From positions 1 through 20,873 of the forward strand of contig CAYZTQ010000033.1 in assembly GCA_964481445.1 (NCBI GenBank): a stretch of 20,873 nt of DNA, read 5' to 3'. The position numbers and the translations under genes are program-made. Below the pieces are notes generated by a model. It was not told the origin of the DNA. It saw only the letters and a list, made by a program, of their open reading frames with translations, and did not search any database. Source of the stretch: UBA1038 sp964481445 (GTDB lineage: Bacteria; Bacillota; Clostridia; Christensenellales; Aristaeellaceae). Below, piece by piece: positions 1-8,088 of the stretch. Position 1 is the stretch's first letter, and every line of letters begins with the position of its first letter.

Positions 1-704
1 CTGGTCAGGCCGTTGCCCTTGTAATCCGAAATCTGGAAGGGGTTAAGAAAATCGGTGTGATAATCCTTGTCAAAGCTGATGGGAAACTCGTCGTTCGGGT
101 CGCCGTTCCCGTTGGCATCCTGTTCCTTAAAAGCCGTCAGCACGGCGGTCAGCTCGTCCAGCGTGGTGGGCACGGCAAGGCCCAGATTGTCCAGCCACTG
201 CTTGTTGATAATGGGCTGGTTGCAGGTGACGGGCCGCGCGGGCAGGTTTTTGGCCAGGGTGTAGATGTGGCCGTCGGGATAGGTGGTCAGGGTTTTGAAG
301 GCCTCGTAGCTCGCCATGGCCGCCTGATAGTTGGGCATGTTTTCCTTGATCAGGTCTTCCAGCGGCAGGAAATACTCCAGGTTGTTCATGATATCCGTAT
401 CGTTGAAGGTGCCGCTGCCGAATACGATATCGGGCAGCTCGCCGCCCGCCAGCAGAATGTTCTTCTGCTCTTCCCAGTCGGTGCTGGAGACAACCTGCCA
501 GTTGATTTTGACGTTGGTGCGCGCCTCCAGATCAATCAGCCACTGATTTTTCTTGAAGCTGTCGCCCATGTCGCCCCAGCGCATGGTGAGCACGGTGAAC
601 TCTACAGGCTCCTGCGTCAGCGGCGCCTCACACAGCGCCCCGGCAGCGGATGCCAGCATCGCCGCCAGCAGCAGAAGGCTTACCAGATACTTCAGTCTTT
701 TCAT
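1..704 (-). CDS. ABC transporter extracellular solute-binding protein (CUT1, LipO/YtcQ-like), 3'-truncated by the window edge
   Basis: Binding component of an oligosaccharide importer. The first 234 residues are in the window, reading leftward from an ATG at 704. An AGGAGTGG ribosome site precedes the ATG. Residues 1-24 form a Sec signal (MKRLKYLVSLLLLAAML...). Cys25 follows as GALC, which is a poor lipobox because Leu is at -1. The mature start reads FTVLTMRWGDMGD, followed by an aspartate/asparagine-rich loop DANGNGDPNDEFP near residue 200. That loop is typical of the large (about 500-residue) LipO/YtcQ-type proteins. It is the third gene of an operon after two permeases, with a 56-bp gap to the second. 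The sugar cannot be read from the sequence. Family assignment is firm; the lipoprotein state is uncertain. Confidence 0.88.
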   Translation of the reverse strand, partial: MKRLKYLVSLLLLAAMLASAAGALCEAPLTQEPVEFTVLTMRWGDMGDSFKKNQWLIDLEARTNVKINWQVVSSTDWEEQKNILLAGGELPDIVFGSGTFNDTDIMNNLEYFLPLEDLIKENMPNYQAAMASYEAFKTLTTYPDGHIYTLAKNLPARPVTCNQPIINKQWLDNLGLAVPTTLDELTAVLTAFKEQDANGNGDPNDEFPISFDKDYHTDFLNPFQISDYKGNGLT

Positions 705-760
705 GATATGAACCACTCCTTCTATTATTTGCGCGGCCCCTGCCGCGTGTATTCCTGATA

Positions 761-1669
761 TCAGCCCTTCACGGCGCCAATCATAACGCCCTGGTTGAAG
801 TACTTTTGCACAAAGGGATAGAAGCACATGATGGGGATGGTGGAAACGATGATGGAGCTGTAGCGGATCAGCGCCGCCTTGCGAAGGGCGATCTGCACAT
901 GTTCGCCCGTGCCCATGGCAGACTGCATCTGATTGGTCACCAGTATGTTGCGCAGGATGATCTGCAGCGGCATCAGATTGTCATCGCGCAGATAGATGAG
1001 CGCGTTGAAGTAGGAGTTCCAGTGTCCGACCGCAATCCACAGCGCCAGCACCGAGACAATGGCCTTGGACAGCGGCAGCACGATGGTGAAGAAGAAGCGC
1101 AGGTTACCGCAGCCGTCTATCTGCGCAGCGTCCCACAAATCCCCCGGAATGTTGCTTTCAAAGAAGGTGCGCGCCACGATGACGTTGTAGCTGGATACCG
1201 CGAAGGGGATGACCATCACCCAGAAATTGTTGTAAAAGCCAAACTGTTTCACCGTCATGAAGATGGGGATCAGCCCGCCGGAAAAAAACATGGGAATGAC
1301 AAACAGCACCATCAGCGGGCCGCGCAGCACCAAATCCTTTCTGGAAAGAGCGTAGGCGGCGGCAATGTTGACAAACAGACCGAAGGCAGTGCCCAGCAGG
1401 GTGTACACCAGCGTGTTGCGGTAGCCGATCCATAGCTTCTCATGCTCCAGCAGCGCCTGATAGCCCTCCGTGGTGAAACCGACCGGCCGCAGCCACACCT
1501 TGCCGGTGCTGACCGCCGACGGGTCACTGAGGGAGGAAATGATGATAAAGTACAGTGGATACAGTATCATCACCAGCAGCAACACGGCAAAGGCGTAATT
1601 AAAGGCGCTGAACAGACGGTCGGAGCCTCTGCTGCGGATGCGCGTTTCCTGTTTTTTCAAGGCGGTCAT
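761..1669 (-). CDS. carbohydrate ABC transporter permease, LplC/YtcP-like (CUT1)
   Basis: Inner-membrane permease of the leftward CUT1 importer, 302 residues with six predicted membrane helices. The EAA loop that docks the ATPase lies at residues 180-199 (DAAQIDGCGNL...LPL), with the conserved G and the terminal LP. The C-terminus ends FNQGVMIGAVKG, characteristic of this subfamily. I chose the ATG at 1669 because GGAGGG sits 6 nt upstream. A longer reading from TTG at 1684 would place that ribosome site inside the gene. It follows the first permease almost without a gap and pairs with it as a heterodimer. No ATPase gene lies nearby, so a shared MsmX/MsmK-type ATPase encoded elsewhere probably powers it (inference). 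Confidence 0.93.
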   Translation of the reverse strand: MTALKKQETRIRSRGSDRLFSAFNYAFAVLLLVMILYPLYFIIISSLSDPSAVSTGKVWLRPVGFTTEGYQALLEHEKLWIGYRNTLVYTLLGTAFGLFVNIAAAYALSRKDLVLRGPLMVLFVIPMFFSGGLIPIFMTVKQFGFYNNFWVMVIPFAVSSYNVIVARTFFESNIPGDLWDAAQIDGCGNLRFFFTIVLPLSKAIVSVLALWIAVGHWNSYFNALIYLRDDNLMPLQIILRNILVTNQMQSAMGTGEHVQIALRKAALIRYSSIIVSTIPIMCFYPFVQKYFNQGVMIGAVKG

Positions 1670-1684
1670 GCTCTTTCCCTCCAA

Positions 1685-2635
1685 TCAGAACAGGCCCGAA
1701 TCGTTCATGCGGTTGGTAATGAAGTTGACAAGCAGCAGCAGCGCCAGGTTGATGGCCGTGTTGAACAGGTTGATGGCAGTCGAATAGTTGTACTGTGCGC
1801 TGATGATGCCGATTTTATAGGTGTAGGTGGAGATGATTTCGCTGGTGGCGGCATTCAGGTTGTTCTGCATCAGGTAGACCTTTTCAAAGCCCACGTTCAT
1901 CATGTTGCCCGCCCGAAGCACCAGCAGGATGCAGGCCGTCGGCAGAATCAGCGGCAGATCGATATGGCGGATGCGCTGCAGGCGGCTGGCGCCGTCCACC
2001 GTGGCGGCCTCATACAGCGCGGGATCTATCGAAGAAAGGGCCGCCAAATAGATGATGCTGTCCCAGCCCGCGTGCTGCCAGATATCCGACCAGACATAGA
2101 TGTGCGGAAAGGCCGCGGCGCTGCCCATCAGGTTGGGGGCTTCCAGCCCGAGCAGGCGGTAGAGGTGACCGATCAGCCCCGATCCCGGGGAAAGAAAGAT
2201 CATGATCAGCCCCACCATGACGACGGTCGATATAAAGTGCGGCAGATAGGTCACGGTCTGAAACAGGCGCTTGAAGCGCTGCGCGCGCATCTGGTTGACG
2301 GCCAGCGCCAGCAGGATGGGCAGCGGAAAGCCCGCCAGCAGGCTGTACAGGCTGAGCCGGAGGGTATTGAACACCGTGTTTTCGAACTGGAAGGAATTAA
2401 AGAACTTGGTAAAGTTTGCAAACCAGGGCTTCATCCAGGGGCTGCCGAAAATGCCCAGCGAATTGCGGTAATTTTTGAAGGCGATGATGATACCGTACAT
2501 CGGCTTGTAGGCGAACAGCAGCAATAGAATAAGCGCCGGGGCCAGCAGCAGATACAGACCGGCGTTTTTTGAAATGTTGCGCCAGGTAAAACCCGCCCTT
2601 GGCTGGGCAGCGATGCCCGATGTAGGTTTAGGCAT
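1685..2635 (-). CDS. carbohydrate ABC transporter permease, LplB/YteP-like (CUT1)
   Basis: First gene of the leftward operon, a 316-residue membrane permease. The N-terminal stretch ends in the first helix at about residues 26-42 (AGLYLLLAPALILLLLF), followed by KPMYGIIIAFKNY, a signature of the LplB group. The EAA loop at residues 209-228 reads EAATVDGASRLQRIRHIDLP. The ATG at 2635 is preceded by GGGAGGCG. The reading frame extends to a GTG at 2650, but that would bury the ribosome site. The promoter at 2676-2704 and the operator at 2655-2668 place it under the divergent LacI-family regulator. The substrate is unknown; LplB-type systems generally import oligosaccharides. Confidence 0.93.
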   Translation of the reverse strand: MPKPTSGIAAQPRAGFTWRNISKNAGLYLLLAPALILLLLFAYKPMYGIIIAFKNYRNSLGIFGSPWMKPWFANFTKFFNSFQFENTVFNTLRLSLYSLLAGFPLPILLALAVNQMRAQRFKRLFQTVTYLPHFISTVVMVGLIMIFLSPGSGLIGHLYRLLGLEAPNLMGSAAAFPHIYVWSDIWQHAGWDSIIYLAALSSIDPALYEAATVDGASRLQRIRHIDLPLILPTACILLVLRAGNMMNVGFEKVYLMQNNLNAATSEIISTYTYKIGIISAQYNYSTAINLFNTAINLALLLLVNFITNRMNDSGLF

Positions 2636-2654
2636 GTTTTCGCCTCCCACTTTC

Positions 2655-2668
2655 TGTTACCGTTAACA
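2655..2668. promoter_or_regulatory. LacI-family operator, leftward transporter promoter
   Basis: TGTTACCGTTAACA is a 14-bp palindrome with one mismatched pair around a central CG, as in LacI/GalR-family operators. It lies directly downstream of the leftward -10 box and covers the expected start point, so binding there would block initiation. It shares the form TGTTAnC/GnTAACA with the site at 2774-2787. Confidence 0.7.
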
Positions 2669-2675
2669 TATGTAA

Positions 2676-2704
2676 AAAATAGCACACAGCGACCACATTG
2701 TCAA
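2676..2704 (-). promoter_or_regulatory. sigma-A promoter of the leftward CUT1 operon
   Basis: On the minus strand, TTGACA (2699-2704) is separated by 17 bp from TATTTT (2676-2681). Transcription should start near 2669, inside the operator at 2655-2668. Confidence 0.75.
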
Positions 2705-2743
2705 TGAATTTTTGAATATTCTTCCGAAATGATTCGAAATCCG

Positions 2744-2773
2744 TTGAGAACAGCGGTGAATTTGTGTTATAAT
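2744..2773 (+). promoter_or_regulatory. sigma-A promoter of the LacI-family regulator gene
   Basis: TTGAGA (2744-2749), an 18-bp spacer, then TATAAT (2768-2773). The start point should fall near 2780, inside the operator at 2774-2787, which implies autoregulation. Confidence 0.75.
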
Positions 2774-2787
2774 AGTTATCGATAACA
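2774..2787. promoter_or_regulatory. LacI-family operator, regulator promoter
   Basis: The perfect 12-bp palindrome GTTATCGATAAC (2775-2786), with a flanking A on each side, is centred on CG. It starts one base after the -10 of the regulator promoter and resembles the site on the transporter side. Confidence 0.72.
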
Positions 2788-2821
2788 CATGCTGAGGAGC
2801 TATTTTGCGAGGAGGAGCATG

Positions 2822-3817
2822 ATGATTACCCAGAAAGACATCGCTCGGGAAGCGGGGGTGAGCGTCATGACGGTCTCCCGCGTGGTCAACGGCCAGTTCA
2901 ACAAGGTTTCTCAGGAGAACATCGAAAAAATCCAACGCATCATCAACAAATACGGCTATGTGCCCAACCTGTCCGCCCGCAGCCTTTCCTCCAACTCCTC
3001 CGGCATCATTGTGCTGATTATCCGCGGCGAGGGGAACCGCCTGATGGATCCCTACAACAGCGCCGTTGTCGGCTACATGTCTCAGTTTCTGCAGGAGGCA
3101 GGGTACAGCACCATGATCTACACGGTGCTCGATTACCGGGACGTGACGCGCAGGCTGCGCACCTGGAACGCGCAGGGGGCCATCTTCTTCGGCATGTTCG
3201 ACAATGAAATCGAGCTGATACGCGAGGAGAACAAGATTCCCCTTGTATTCAACGACTCATACAGCACCCTGCGGCAGGTGACCAACATCGGCATCGACGA
3301 CTACAAGGGCGGCCAGCTGGCCGCCCGCCATCTGCTGGCCATGGGGCACCGCGTAGTCGGCTTCTGCGGCACCTCTCTGAACGACAACGGCGTAGACCGC
3401 CAGCGTTTCCTGGGTTTTTCCTCCGTGCTGGCGGAGGCGGGCTGCCCCCTGTCGCAGGATCGCGTTTTCGATACCGACCTGGAGAGCCTGCCTCTGCCTT
3501 CCGCCTACGCGGACGGGCAGCGGCCGACGGCATTGTTTATTACCTCAGACCTGAAGGCCATACAGTTTTCCCTGCGCATGAGGGAACAGGGGCTGAGCAT
3601 GCCGCGGGATTGCTCGCTGATCGGTTTTGACGACCTGCCGATTGCCGCCTTCACCACCCCCGCGCTGACCACGCTGCGGCAGGATCTGCTGATGAAGGCG
3701 CGCTATACAGTGGATACGCTGCTGCACCACATTGATGACCCCACCCGGCCCTCGGAGCGCATCATACTGGATGTCAGCCTGGTGGAGCGCGGCAGCGTGG
3801 CAGATTTGAGGAAATAA
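2822..3817 (+). CDS. LacI-family transcriptional regulator
   Basis: A 331-residue regulator with an N-terminal LacI helix-turn-helix (residues 2-24; ITQKDIAREAGVSVMTVSRV) and the hinge helix that contacts the minor groove (about residues 48-60). A periplasmic-binding-protein-like effector domain follows, from about residue 60 to the end (GIIVLIIRGEG..., IGIDDYKGGQLAARHLL, ALFITSDLKA, SLIGFDDLP). These are standard landmarks of the family, whose usual length is 330-345. ATG codons are found at 2819 and 2822. I prefer 2822 because it is 6 nt from AGGAGG, against 3 nt for the other. It is divergent from the CUT1 operon and flanked by two matching operators, so it most likely represses both itself and the importer and is released by a sugar ligand (inference). 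Confidence 0.94.
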   Translation: MITQKDIAREAGVSVMTVSRVVNGQFNKVSQENIEKIQRIINKYGYVPNLSARSLSSNSSGIIVLIIRGEGNRLMDPYNSAVVGYMSQFLQEAGYSTMIYTVLDYRDVTRRLRTWNAQGAIFFGMFDNEIELIREENKIPLVFNDSYSTLRQVTNIGIDDYKGGQLAARHLLAMGHRVVGFCGTSLNDNGVDRQRFLGFSSVLAEAGCPLSQDRVFDTDLESLPLPSAYADGQRPTALFITSDLKAIQFSLRMREQGLSMPRDCSLIGFDDLPIAAFTTPALTTLRQDLLMKARYTVDTLLHHIDDPTRPSERIILDVSLVERGSVADLRK

Positions 3818-3833
3818 TAAAAAGCGCTGTTCC

Positions 3834-3857
3834 TTGATAACGGCGCGCCCTTATCAA
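3834..3857. repeat. 24-bp near-perfect palindrome between the LacI gene and tldD
   Basis: TTGATAAC-GGCGCGCC-CTTATCAA has only one mismatched pair over 24 bp and lies 17 nt after the regulator stop. No T-tract follows directly, only AGCCTTTTCGG, so it is a weak candidate terminator. It could instead be a protein-binding site about 35 bp upstream of the putative tldD -35 box. Confidence 0.6.
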
Positions 3858-3892
3858 AGCCTTTTCGGTGGGGTGTTTTCATATCTTCCCGT

Positions 3893-3922
3893 TTGACCCT
3901 CCTCCCCTCCTTCTGCTAAACT
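3893..3922 (+). promoter_or_regulatory. possible promoter of the tldD-pmbA pair
   Basis: TTGACC (3893-3898), an 18-bp spacer, then TAAACT (3917-3922). The -35 is good (5 of 6) and the -10 weak (4 of 6). It lies 31 bp upstream of the gene start. Confidence 0.4.
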
Positions 3923-3952
3923 GAACGCAGCTTCTACAAGGAGGGACAATCA

Positions 3953-5338
3953 TTGCTGCAAGATATTGTAAGCTCATATAAGGGCAGTTTCGCGCCCGGC
4001 GCGTCCACCGAGCTGCGCGCGCAGCGCAACCTGACCCGCAGGCTGGCCCTTGTTTCGGGCAGCCTGACCACCAACCAGCGCACCAACGTGGGCGGCATCG
4101 GCGCGCGCGTGTACAGGGACGGCGTATACGGCTTTGCCTCGGCGGCCGATCTGAGCCGCGAGGCCGCGGGCAGCGTGCTGAAAAGCGCCACCGAAAACGC
4201 CAGCCTGCTGGCCCGCCACGCGGGGCGCGGCACGGGCGAGCTGCCCGCCATCGCGCAGGGCAGCGAGACCCATCTGCCCGAAAACCCCGACCTGCCGCAG
4301 AAGACCTATATCGACTACCTGCAGGGGCTGGACAGCTACATCAAGACCAAATACCCGGGCCTTGAGAGCCGCACGCTGGTCGCCTATCACGACAGCATGG
4401 AAAAGCTGCTGCTCACCTCCGACGGTTTCTTCAGCCACAGCCTGCAGCCGCGCAGCTATCTCTATATTTTTCTGACCGCCAAGGGCAAGGACGGCTCGCC
4501 GGTCGAGATCTTCGAGCCGCTGGGCGGCCTCGGCAGCTTTGACCGGCACTTTACCGACCCCGCGCTGATGCACGCTAAGGTGGATGAGCTCTACGAGCTG
4601 GTGATGCGCAAGGCGGAGGGCGTGCACCCGGACGCCGGCAGCAAGACAGTGATATTGGGCGGCGAGCTTTCCGGCATGCTGGCGCACGAGGCCGTGGGCC
4701 ACACGGTGGAGGCCGATCTGGTGCTGGGCGGCTCGGTCGCGGGGCCGATGTTTGGCAAGCGCGTGGCGAGCGAGCTGGTGTCGATGACCGACTTTGCGCA
4801 CACCGCCTTCGGCAAACTGGCCCCATTGCCCGTCTATGTGGACGATGAGGGCGTCAAGGCTGAGGACGCGCCGCTGATCAAGGACGGCATGCTGGTCGGC
4901 TACATGCATAACCGCCAGAGCGCGCAGCACTTCGGCCACAGGCCGCTGGGCAGCGCGAGGGCCTGGCTGTTCAGCGACGAGCCGCTGATCCGCATGCGCA
5001 ACACTGCCGTGCACCCGGGCAAGGACAGCCTGGAAGACATGATCGCTTCGGTGGACGACGGCTACTACCTTTTGAAAACCGGCAACGGTCAGGCGGACAG
5101 CACGGGCGAGTTCATGTTCGGCATCACGATGGGCTATGAAATCAAGAAGGGCAGGCTCGCAAGGCCCATCCTCGATACCACCATCTCCGGCGTGGCCTTT
5201 GACATGCTCAAATCGGTCGACATGGTATCCGATACCGTCAACTGGTCTTCCAGCGGCTTCTGCGGCAAGAAGCAGCCGATGCCCGTGGGCCTGGGCGGCC
5301 CCGCCCTCAAGTGCCGCGTGACCATAGGAGGCAGATAA
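3953..5338 (+). CDS. tldD: TldD-type zinc metalloprotease (U62 family)
   Basis: A 461-residue cytosolic protease subunit. The zinc motif HEAVGH is at residues 245-250 (HExxxH). The third ligand is probably Cys437, in SSGFCGKKQPMPVG near the C-terminus, matching the arrangement known for TldD. In E. coli, TldD/TldE digests unfolded peptides and matures microcin B17. Which peptide it acts on here is not evident, since no bacteriocin precursor is nearby. The start is TTG at 3953, about 8 nt after AAGGAGGG, and no ATG fits better. The stop directly abuts the start of pmbA, so the two are co-transcribed and presumably form the heterodimer. Length is close to the usual 450-480. Confidence 0.93.
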   Translation: MLQDIVSSYKGSFAPGASTELRAQRNLTRRLALVSGSLTTNQRTNVGGIGARVYRDGVYGFASAADLSREAAGSVLKSATENASLLARHAGRGTGELPAIAQGSETHLPENPDLPQKTYIDYLQGLDSYIKTKYPGLESRTLVAYHDSMEKLLLTSDGFFSHSLQPRSYLYIFLTAKGKDGSPVEIFEPLGGLGSFDRHFTDPALMHAKVDELYELVMRKAEGVHPDAGSKTVILGGELSGMLAHEAVGHTVEADLVLGGSVAGPMFGKRVASELVSMTDFAHTAFGKLAPLPVYVDDEGVKAEDAPLIKDGMLVGYMHNRQSAQHFGHRPLGSARAWLFSDEPLIRMRNTAVHPGKDSLEDMIASVDDGYYLLKTGNGQADSTGEFMFGITMGYEIKKGRLARPILDTTISGVAFDMLKSVDMVSDTVNWSSSGFCGKKQPMPVGLGGPALKCRVTIGGR

Positions 5339-6631
5339 ATGAACGTACATGAGATCGCGCGCTACGCGCTGCAAAAGCTCGCGCAGTCCGGCGCCCAGCA
5401 ATACAGCTGCGAGGCCCGCACCAGCAAAAAGAGCGAATTCAACGTGGATGGCGGCCTGTTCAGCCTGCTGCGCACCACCATCGACAACCGGCTCGACCTG
5501 ACATTGATCAGGGATCAGCGCCGCGGCAAGGTGCTGATCAACGAGTTCACGGCGCAGGCCGTCGATCAGGCGGTGGAAGACTGCCTGGCTTCCGCCGCTG
5601 GCGCGGAGCCCGACCCCGCCTGGCAGCTTTACCCCGGCGCGAAGAAGAGCTTTACGCTCGGCGCGCCCGAGGGGGATATGGATAAACTGTTTGAGCGCTC
5701 CAAAGAGCTGCTGGAAGACATCAAGCGGGAGTACCCCAAGGTGATGGTGGAGCAGATGATCGTGGAGCACGACAGCGCCGAAACCCTGTACCTGAACAAC
5801 CTCGGCGCCGAATACGATACCCGCGAGGGCCGCTACGCCTACAACCTGATGTTCTCCGGCCACGAGGGCGACAAGACCTCCAGCTTCAACGGCTGCGGCG
5901 TCAGCACCGAAAGTCTGGACAGGCCGCTGATCGAGCTTGGCGAGTCGCGCCAGCTGCTCGCCGGGGCGGAAAAGCAGATCCACACCGTGCAGACGGACAG
6001 CAAGTTCGTGGGCCCGGTCGTCTTCACGCCCGGTTGCGCGGGCGCCATGCTGTTTGAGCTGCTGGGCAACTATGTGACCGACGGCGTGATTTTGGAGGGC
6101 ACCAGCCTCTGGAAGGACCGTCTGGGGGACATGGTGGCCGACCCGCGCCTCACCCTCAGCGCCGCGCCCCACAACCCCGCCATCGTCTGCGGCGAGCGCT
6201 ACACGCCGGACGGCCGCCTGAGCGAGGATTATGACATCATCCGGGAAGGCCGCCTGAGCGCCTTCATGCTCTCCAGCTTCGTGGCCAACAAGACCGGCCG
6301 CGAGCCCGCGGGGAACGCCGGCTACAGCCTGATCGTCAAGGAAGGCGACCAGTCGATCGAGCAGATCATCGCGGGCATCGACAGGGGCCTTCTGGTCAGC
6401 CGCTTCTCGGGCGGCAGCCCCTCCTCAAACGGCGAGTTCTCGGGCGTCGCCAAAAACAGCTTTCTGATCGAGAACGGCAGGGTTGGCCCCGCCGTCAGCG
6501 AGACCATGATCTCCGGCAACCTCGCCGGCATGTTTGAAAAGCTGCGCGGCCTTTCCAAAGAACGCGTGGAGGACGGCGAAAGCCTCATCCCCTACATCGC
6601 GGTCGACGGGATTACGATTTCGGGGAAATAA
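5339..6631 (+). CDS. pmbA: PmbA/TldE-type subunit of the TldD/TldE protease
   Basis: A 430-residue paralogue of TldD that lacks HExxxH, as expected of the non-catalytic TldE/PmbA partner. The N-terminal region reads MNVHEIARYALQKLAQSGAQQYSCEARTSKKSEF in outline, followed by the mid-region motif GPVVFTPGCAGAMLFELLGNY. The C-terminal segment has the family pattern GGSPSSNGEFSGVAKNSFL and ISGNLAGMFEKL. The ATG is immediately after the tldD stop, and its ribosome site (AGGAGGC) lies inside the end of tldD, suggesting translational coupling. The partner role is family knowledge; no local substrate is visible. A strong hairpin follows at 6654-6699. Confidence 0.93.
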   Translation: MNVHEIARYALQKLAQSGAQQYSCEARTSKKSEFNVDGGLFSLLRTTIDNRLDLTLIRDQRRGKVLINEFTAQAVDQAVEDCLASAAGAEPDPAWQLYPGAKKSFTLGAPEGDMDKLFERSKELLEDIKREYPKVMVEQMIVEHDSAETLYLNNLGAEYDTREGRYAYNLMFSGHEGDKTSSFNGCGVSTESLDRPLIELGESRQLLAGAEKQIHTVQTDSKFVGPVVFTPGCAGAMLFELLGNYVTDGVILEGTSLWKDRLGDMVADPRLTLSAAPHNPAIVCGERYTPDGRLSEDYDIIREGRLSAFMLSSFVANKTGREPAGNAGYSLIVKEGDQSIEQIIAGIDRGLLVSRFSGGSPSSNGEFSGVAKNSFLIENGRVGPAVSETMISGNLAGMFEKLRGLSKERVEDGESLIPYIAVDGITISGK

Positions 6632-6653
6632 AAGGCCGGTGTTCACCGCCAAC

Positions 6654-6699
6654 GCAGCAGAATACCGCGGCTTCAAAAGTGGCCGCGGTATTCTGTTGC
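6654..6699. terminator. long hairpin downstream of pmbA, possible terminator
   Basis: AGAATACCGCGG (6659-6670) pairs with CCGCGGTATTCT (6683-6694) across a 12-nt loop. The stem extends outward to about 17 pairs including one G-U. There is no clear T-tract, so termination may be inefficient or factor-assisted. Confidence 0.6.
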
Positions 6700-6737
6700 C
6701 ATACTTCATGTATACAGCGCAGAATGCGCTAAAATGT

Positions 6738-6767
6738 TTGACATAATAAAAACAATTGCTCTATAAT
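6738..6767 (+). promoter_or_regulatory. strong sigma-A promoter of the second CUT1 operon
   Basis: A consensus TTGACA (6738-6743), an 18-bp spacer and TATAAT (6762-6767). The surroundings are AT-rich, unlike the rest of the window. Transcription should start near 6774. Confidence 0.85.
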
Positions 6768-6778
6768 TAATGTAAATA

Positions 6779-6794
6779 ATTGCCTCACGGCAAT
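6779..6794. repeat. short inverted repeat at the 5' end of the binding-protein mRNA
   Basis: ATTGCC-tcac-GGCAAT would form a 6-bp stem with a 4-nt loop a few bases after the predicted start point. It could be an mRNA-stabilising 5' hairpin or an operator half-site pair. The sequence alone does not decide. Confidence 0.5.
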
Positions 6795-6817
6795 CATATG
6801 GAAAGGATGTATGGACC

Positions 6818-8080
6818 ATGAAAAAACTGCTTGCCCTGTTGCTGGCAGCGCTGATGACCCTGTCGGTCGCCAGCATCGCCGCCGCGGAGAAACCCCTTGA
6901 GCTGGACGTGATCATCTGCCAGTACGGAAACAAAACCAACGACTGGTTTACCGGCACCGGCATGAACGGCACCAGCTTCGTCAAGAAGTTTGAGTCGGAG
7001 AACCCCGGCATCAAGCTGAACCTTGAAGTGGTTTCGTGGACCGACGTGTACACGGTCGTCTCTACCCGCATCTCCAGCAAGAACACCCCCGATATCCTGA
7101 ACATCGACGTGTTTGCCAACTACGCCACCGAGGGCCTGCTGATGCCCGTGAAGGACTATTGCCCCGAAGAGCTGTACAAGGATTTCTTCCCCTCCTTCAT
7201 CGACCAGTCCGTGATCGACGGCACCGTGTGGGCGGTCCCCGACCTGGCCTCCGCGCGCGCCATGTACTACAACAAGGACATTCTGGAAGAGGTCGGCGTG
7301 GAAGTGCCCGAGACCTGGGCTGATCTGCGCGACGCCGCCCAGGCCATCAAGGATTATTACAACGGCGAAGTCTACCCCTGGGCGGTTGACATGACCAGCG
7401 ACGAAGGCCAGGCGGCCTTTGCCTACTATGCCTGGGGCAACGGCGGCGGCTTTGTGGACGCCGACAACAACTGGGCCGTCAACAGCGACGCCAACGTGGA
7501 AGCGATTGAGTACGCCATCGGCCTTGTGAAGGACGGCTACACCAACCCCAACCCCGCCACCCAGAACCGCTATGACCTGCAGGATATGTTCGGCGCCGGC
7601 AAGTGCGCGATGATCATCGCCCCCAACCAGCTGCCCACCTACCTGGCCGAGAAGGGCTATTCCATCAACTTCGGCACCGCCAACCTGCCCCACAACGAGG
7701 GCAAGACCTCCAGCACCGTGGGCATCATGGACCGCGTGATGGCCTTTAAGGACGACTCCCTGAGCGAAGAAGAGAACAAGGCCCGCAACGAAGCGATCGG
7801 CAAGTTCATGACCTTCTTCTACAACCCCGAAAACTACGTCGGCTGGGTCTCCATGGAAGGCTTCCTGCCCGCCGTCAACTCCGCCGTGTCCGCGCTGGTC
7901 GCGTCGGATCCCTCCTTTGAAGCCTGGCTGTCCGTTCTGGACGGCGCAAAGTTCTACCCGACCGCCAAGGCCGAGTGGGATCAGGTGAAGCAGGGCGTGA
8001 TCCGCGCCGAGCAGAACGCCCTGACCGGCAGTGATGTGCGCGCCGAGCTGGACGCGCTGCAGGCTGAACTGACCAAGTAA
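6818..8080 (+). CDS. ABC transporter extracellular solute-binding protein, family 1 (CUT1)
   Basis: A 420-residue secreted sugar-binding protein. Residues 1-23 are a Sec signal (MKKLLALLLAALMTLSVASIAAA) with an A-x-A cleavage site before EKP. There is no Cys, hence no lipobox. The mature protein shows family-1 landmarks: KKFESENPGIKLNLEVV (about 51-67), NTPDILNIDVFANYA (about 88-102), GTVWAVPDLASARAMYYNKDILEEVG (about 135-160), and ETWADLRDAA. The ATG at 6818 is preceded by AAAGGA at a slightly long spacing. An out-of-frame ATG at 6811 is not the start, because only 6818 opens a signal peptide. It leads an operon with two permeases behind the strong promoter at 6738-6767. The sugar is undetermined. 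Confidence 0.93.
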   Translation: MKKLLALLLAALMTLSVASIAAAEKPLELDVIICQYGNKTNDWFTGTGMNGTSFVKKFESENPGIKLNLEVVSWTDVYTVVSTRISSKNTPDILNIDVFANYATEGLLMPVKDYCPEELYKDFFPSFIDQSVIDGTVWAVPDLASARAMYYNKDILEEVGVEVPETWADLRDAAQAIKDYYNGEVYPWAVDMTSDEGQAAFAYYAWGNGGGFVDADNNWAVNSDANVEAIEYAIGLVKDGYTNPNPATQNRYDLQDMFGAGKCAMIIAPNQLPTYLAEKGYSINFGTANLPHNEGKTSSTVGIMDRVMAFKDDSLSEEENKARNEAIGKFMTFFYNPENYVGWVSMEGFLPAVNSAVSALVASDPSFEAWLSVLDGAKFYPTAKAEWDQVKQGVIRAEQNALTGSDVRAELDALQAELTK

Positions 8081-8088
8081 GACATAAA

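Noticed and set aside
3974..6172. A long open frame (732 codons) on the minus strand across tldD and pmbA
   Set aside because: It is antisense to two well-recognised genes. Its translation is low-complexity, rich in A, H, G and Q, as expected of a shadow frame in GC-rich coding DNA.
6539..6549. A further TTGAAAAGC resembling the shared activator box
   Set aside because: It is inside the pmbA coding sequence, without the GTATACTG partner. Coincidence is sufficient.
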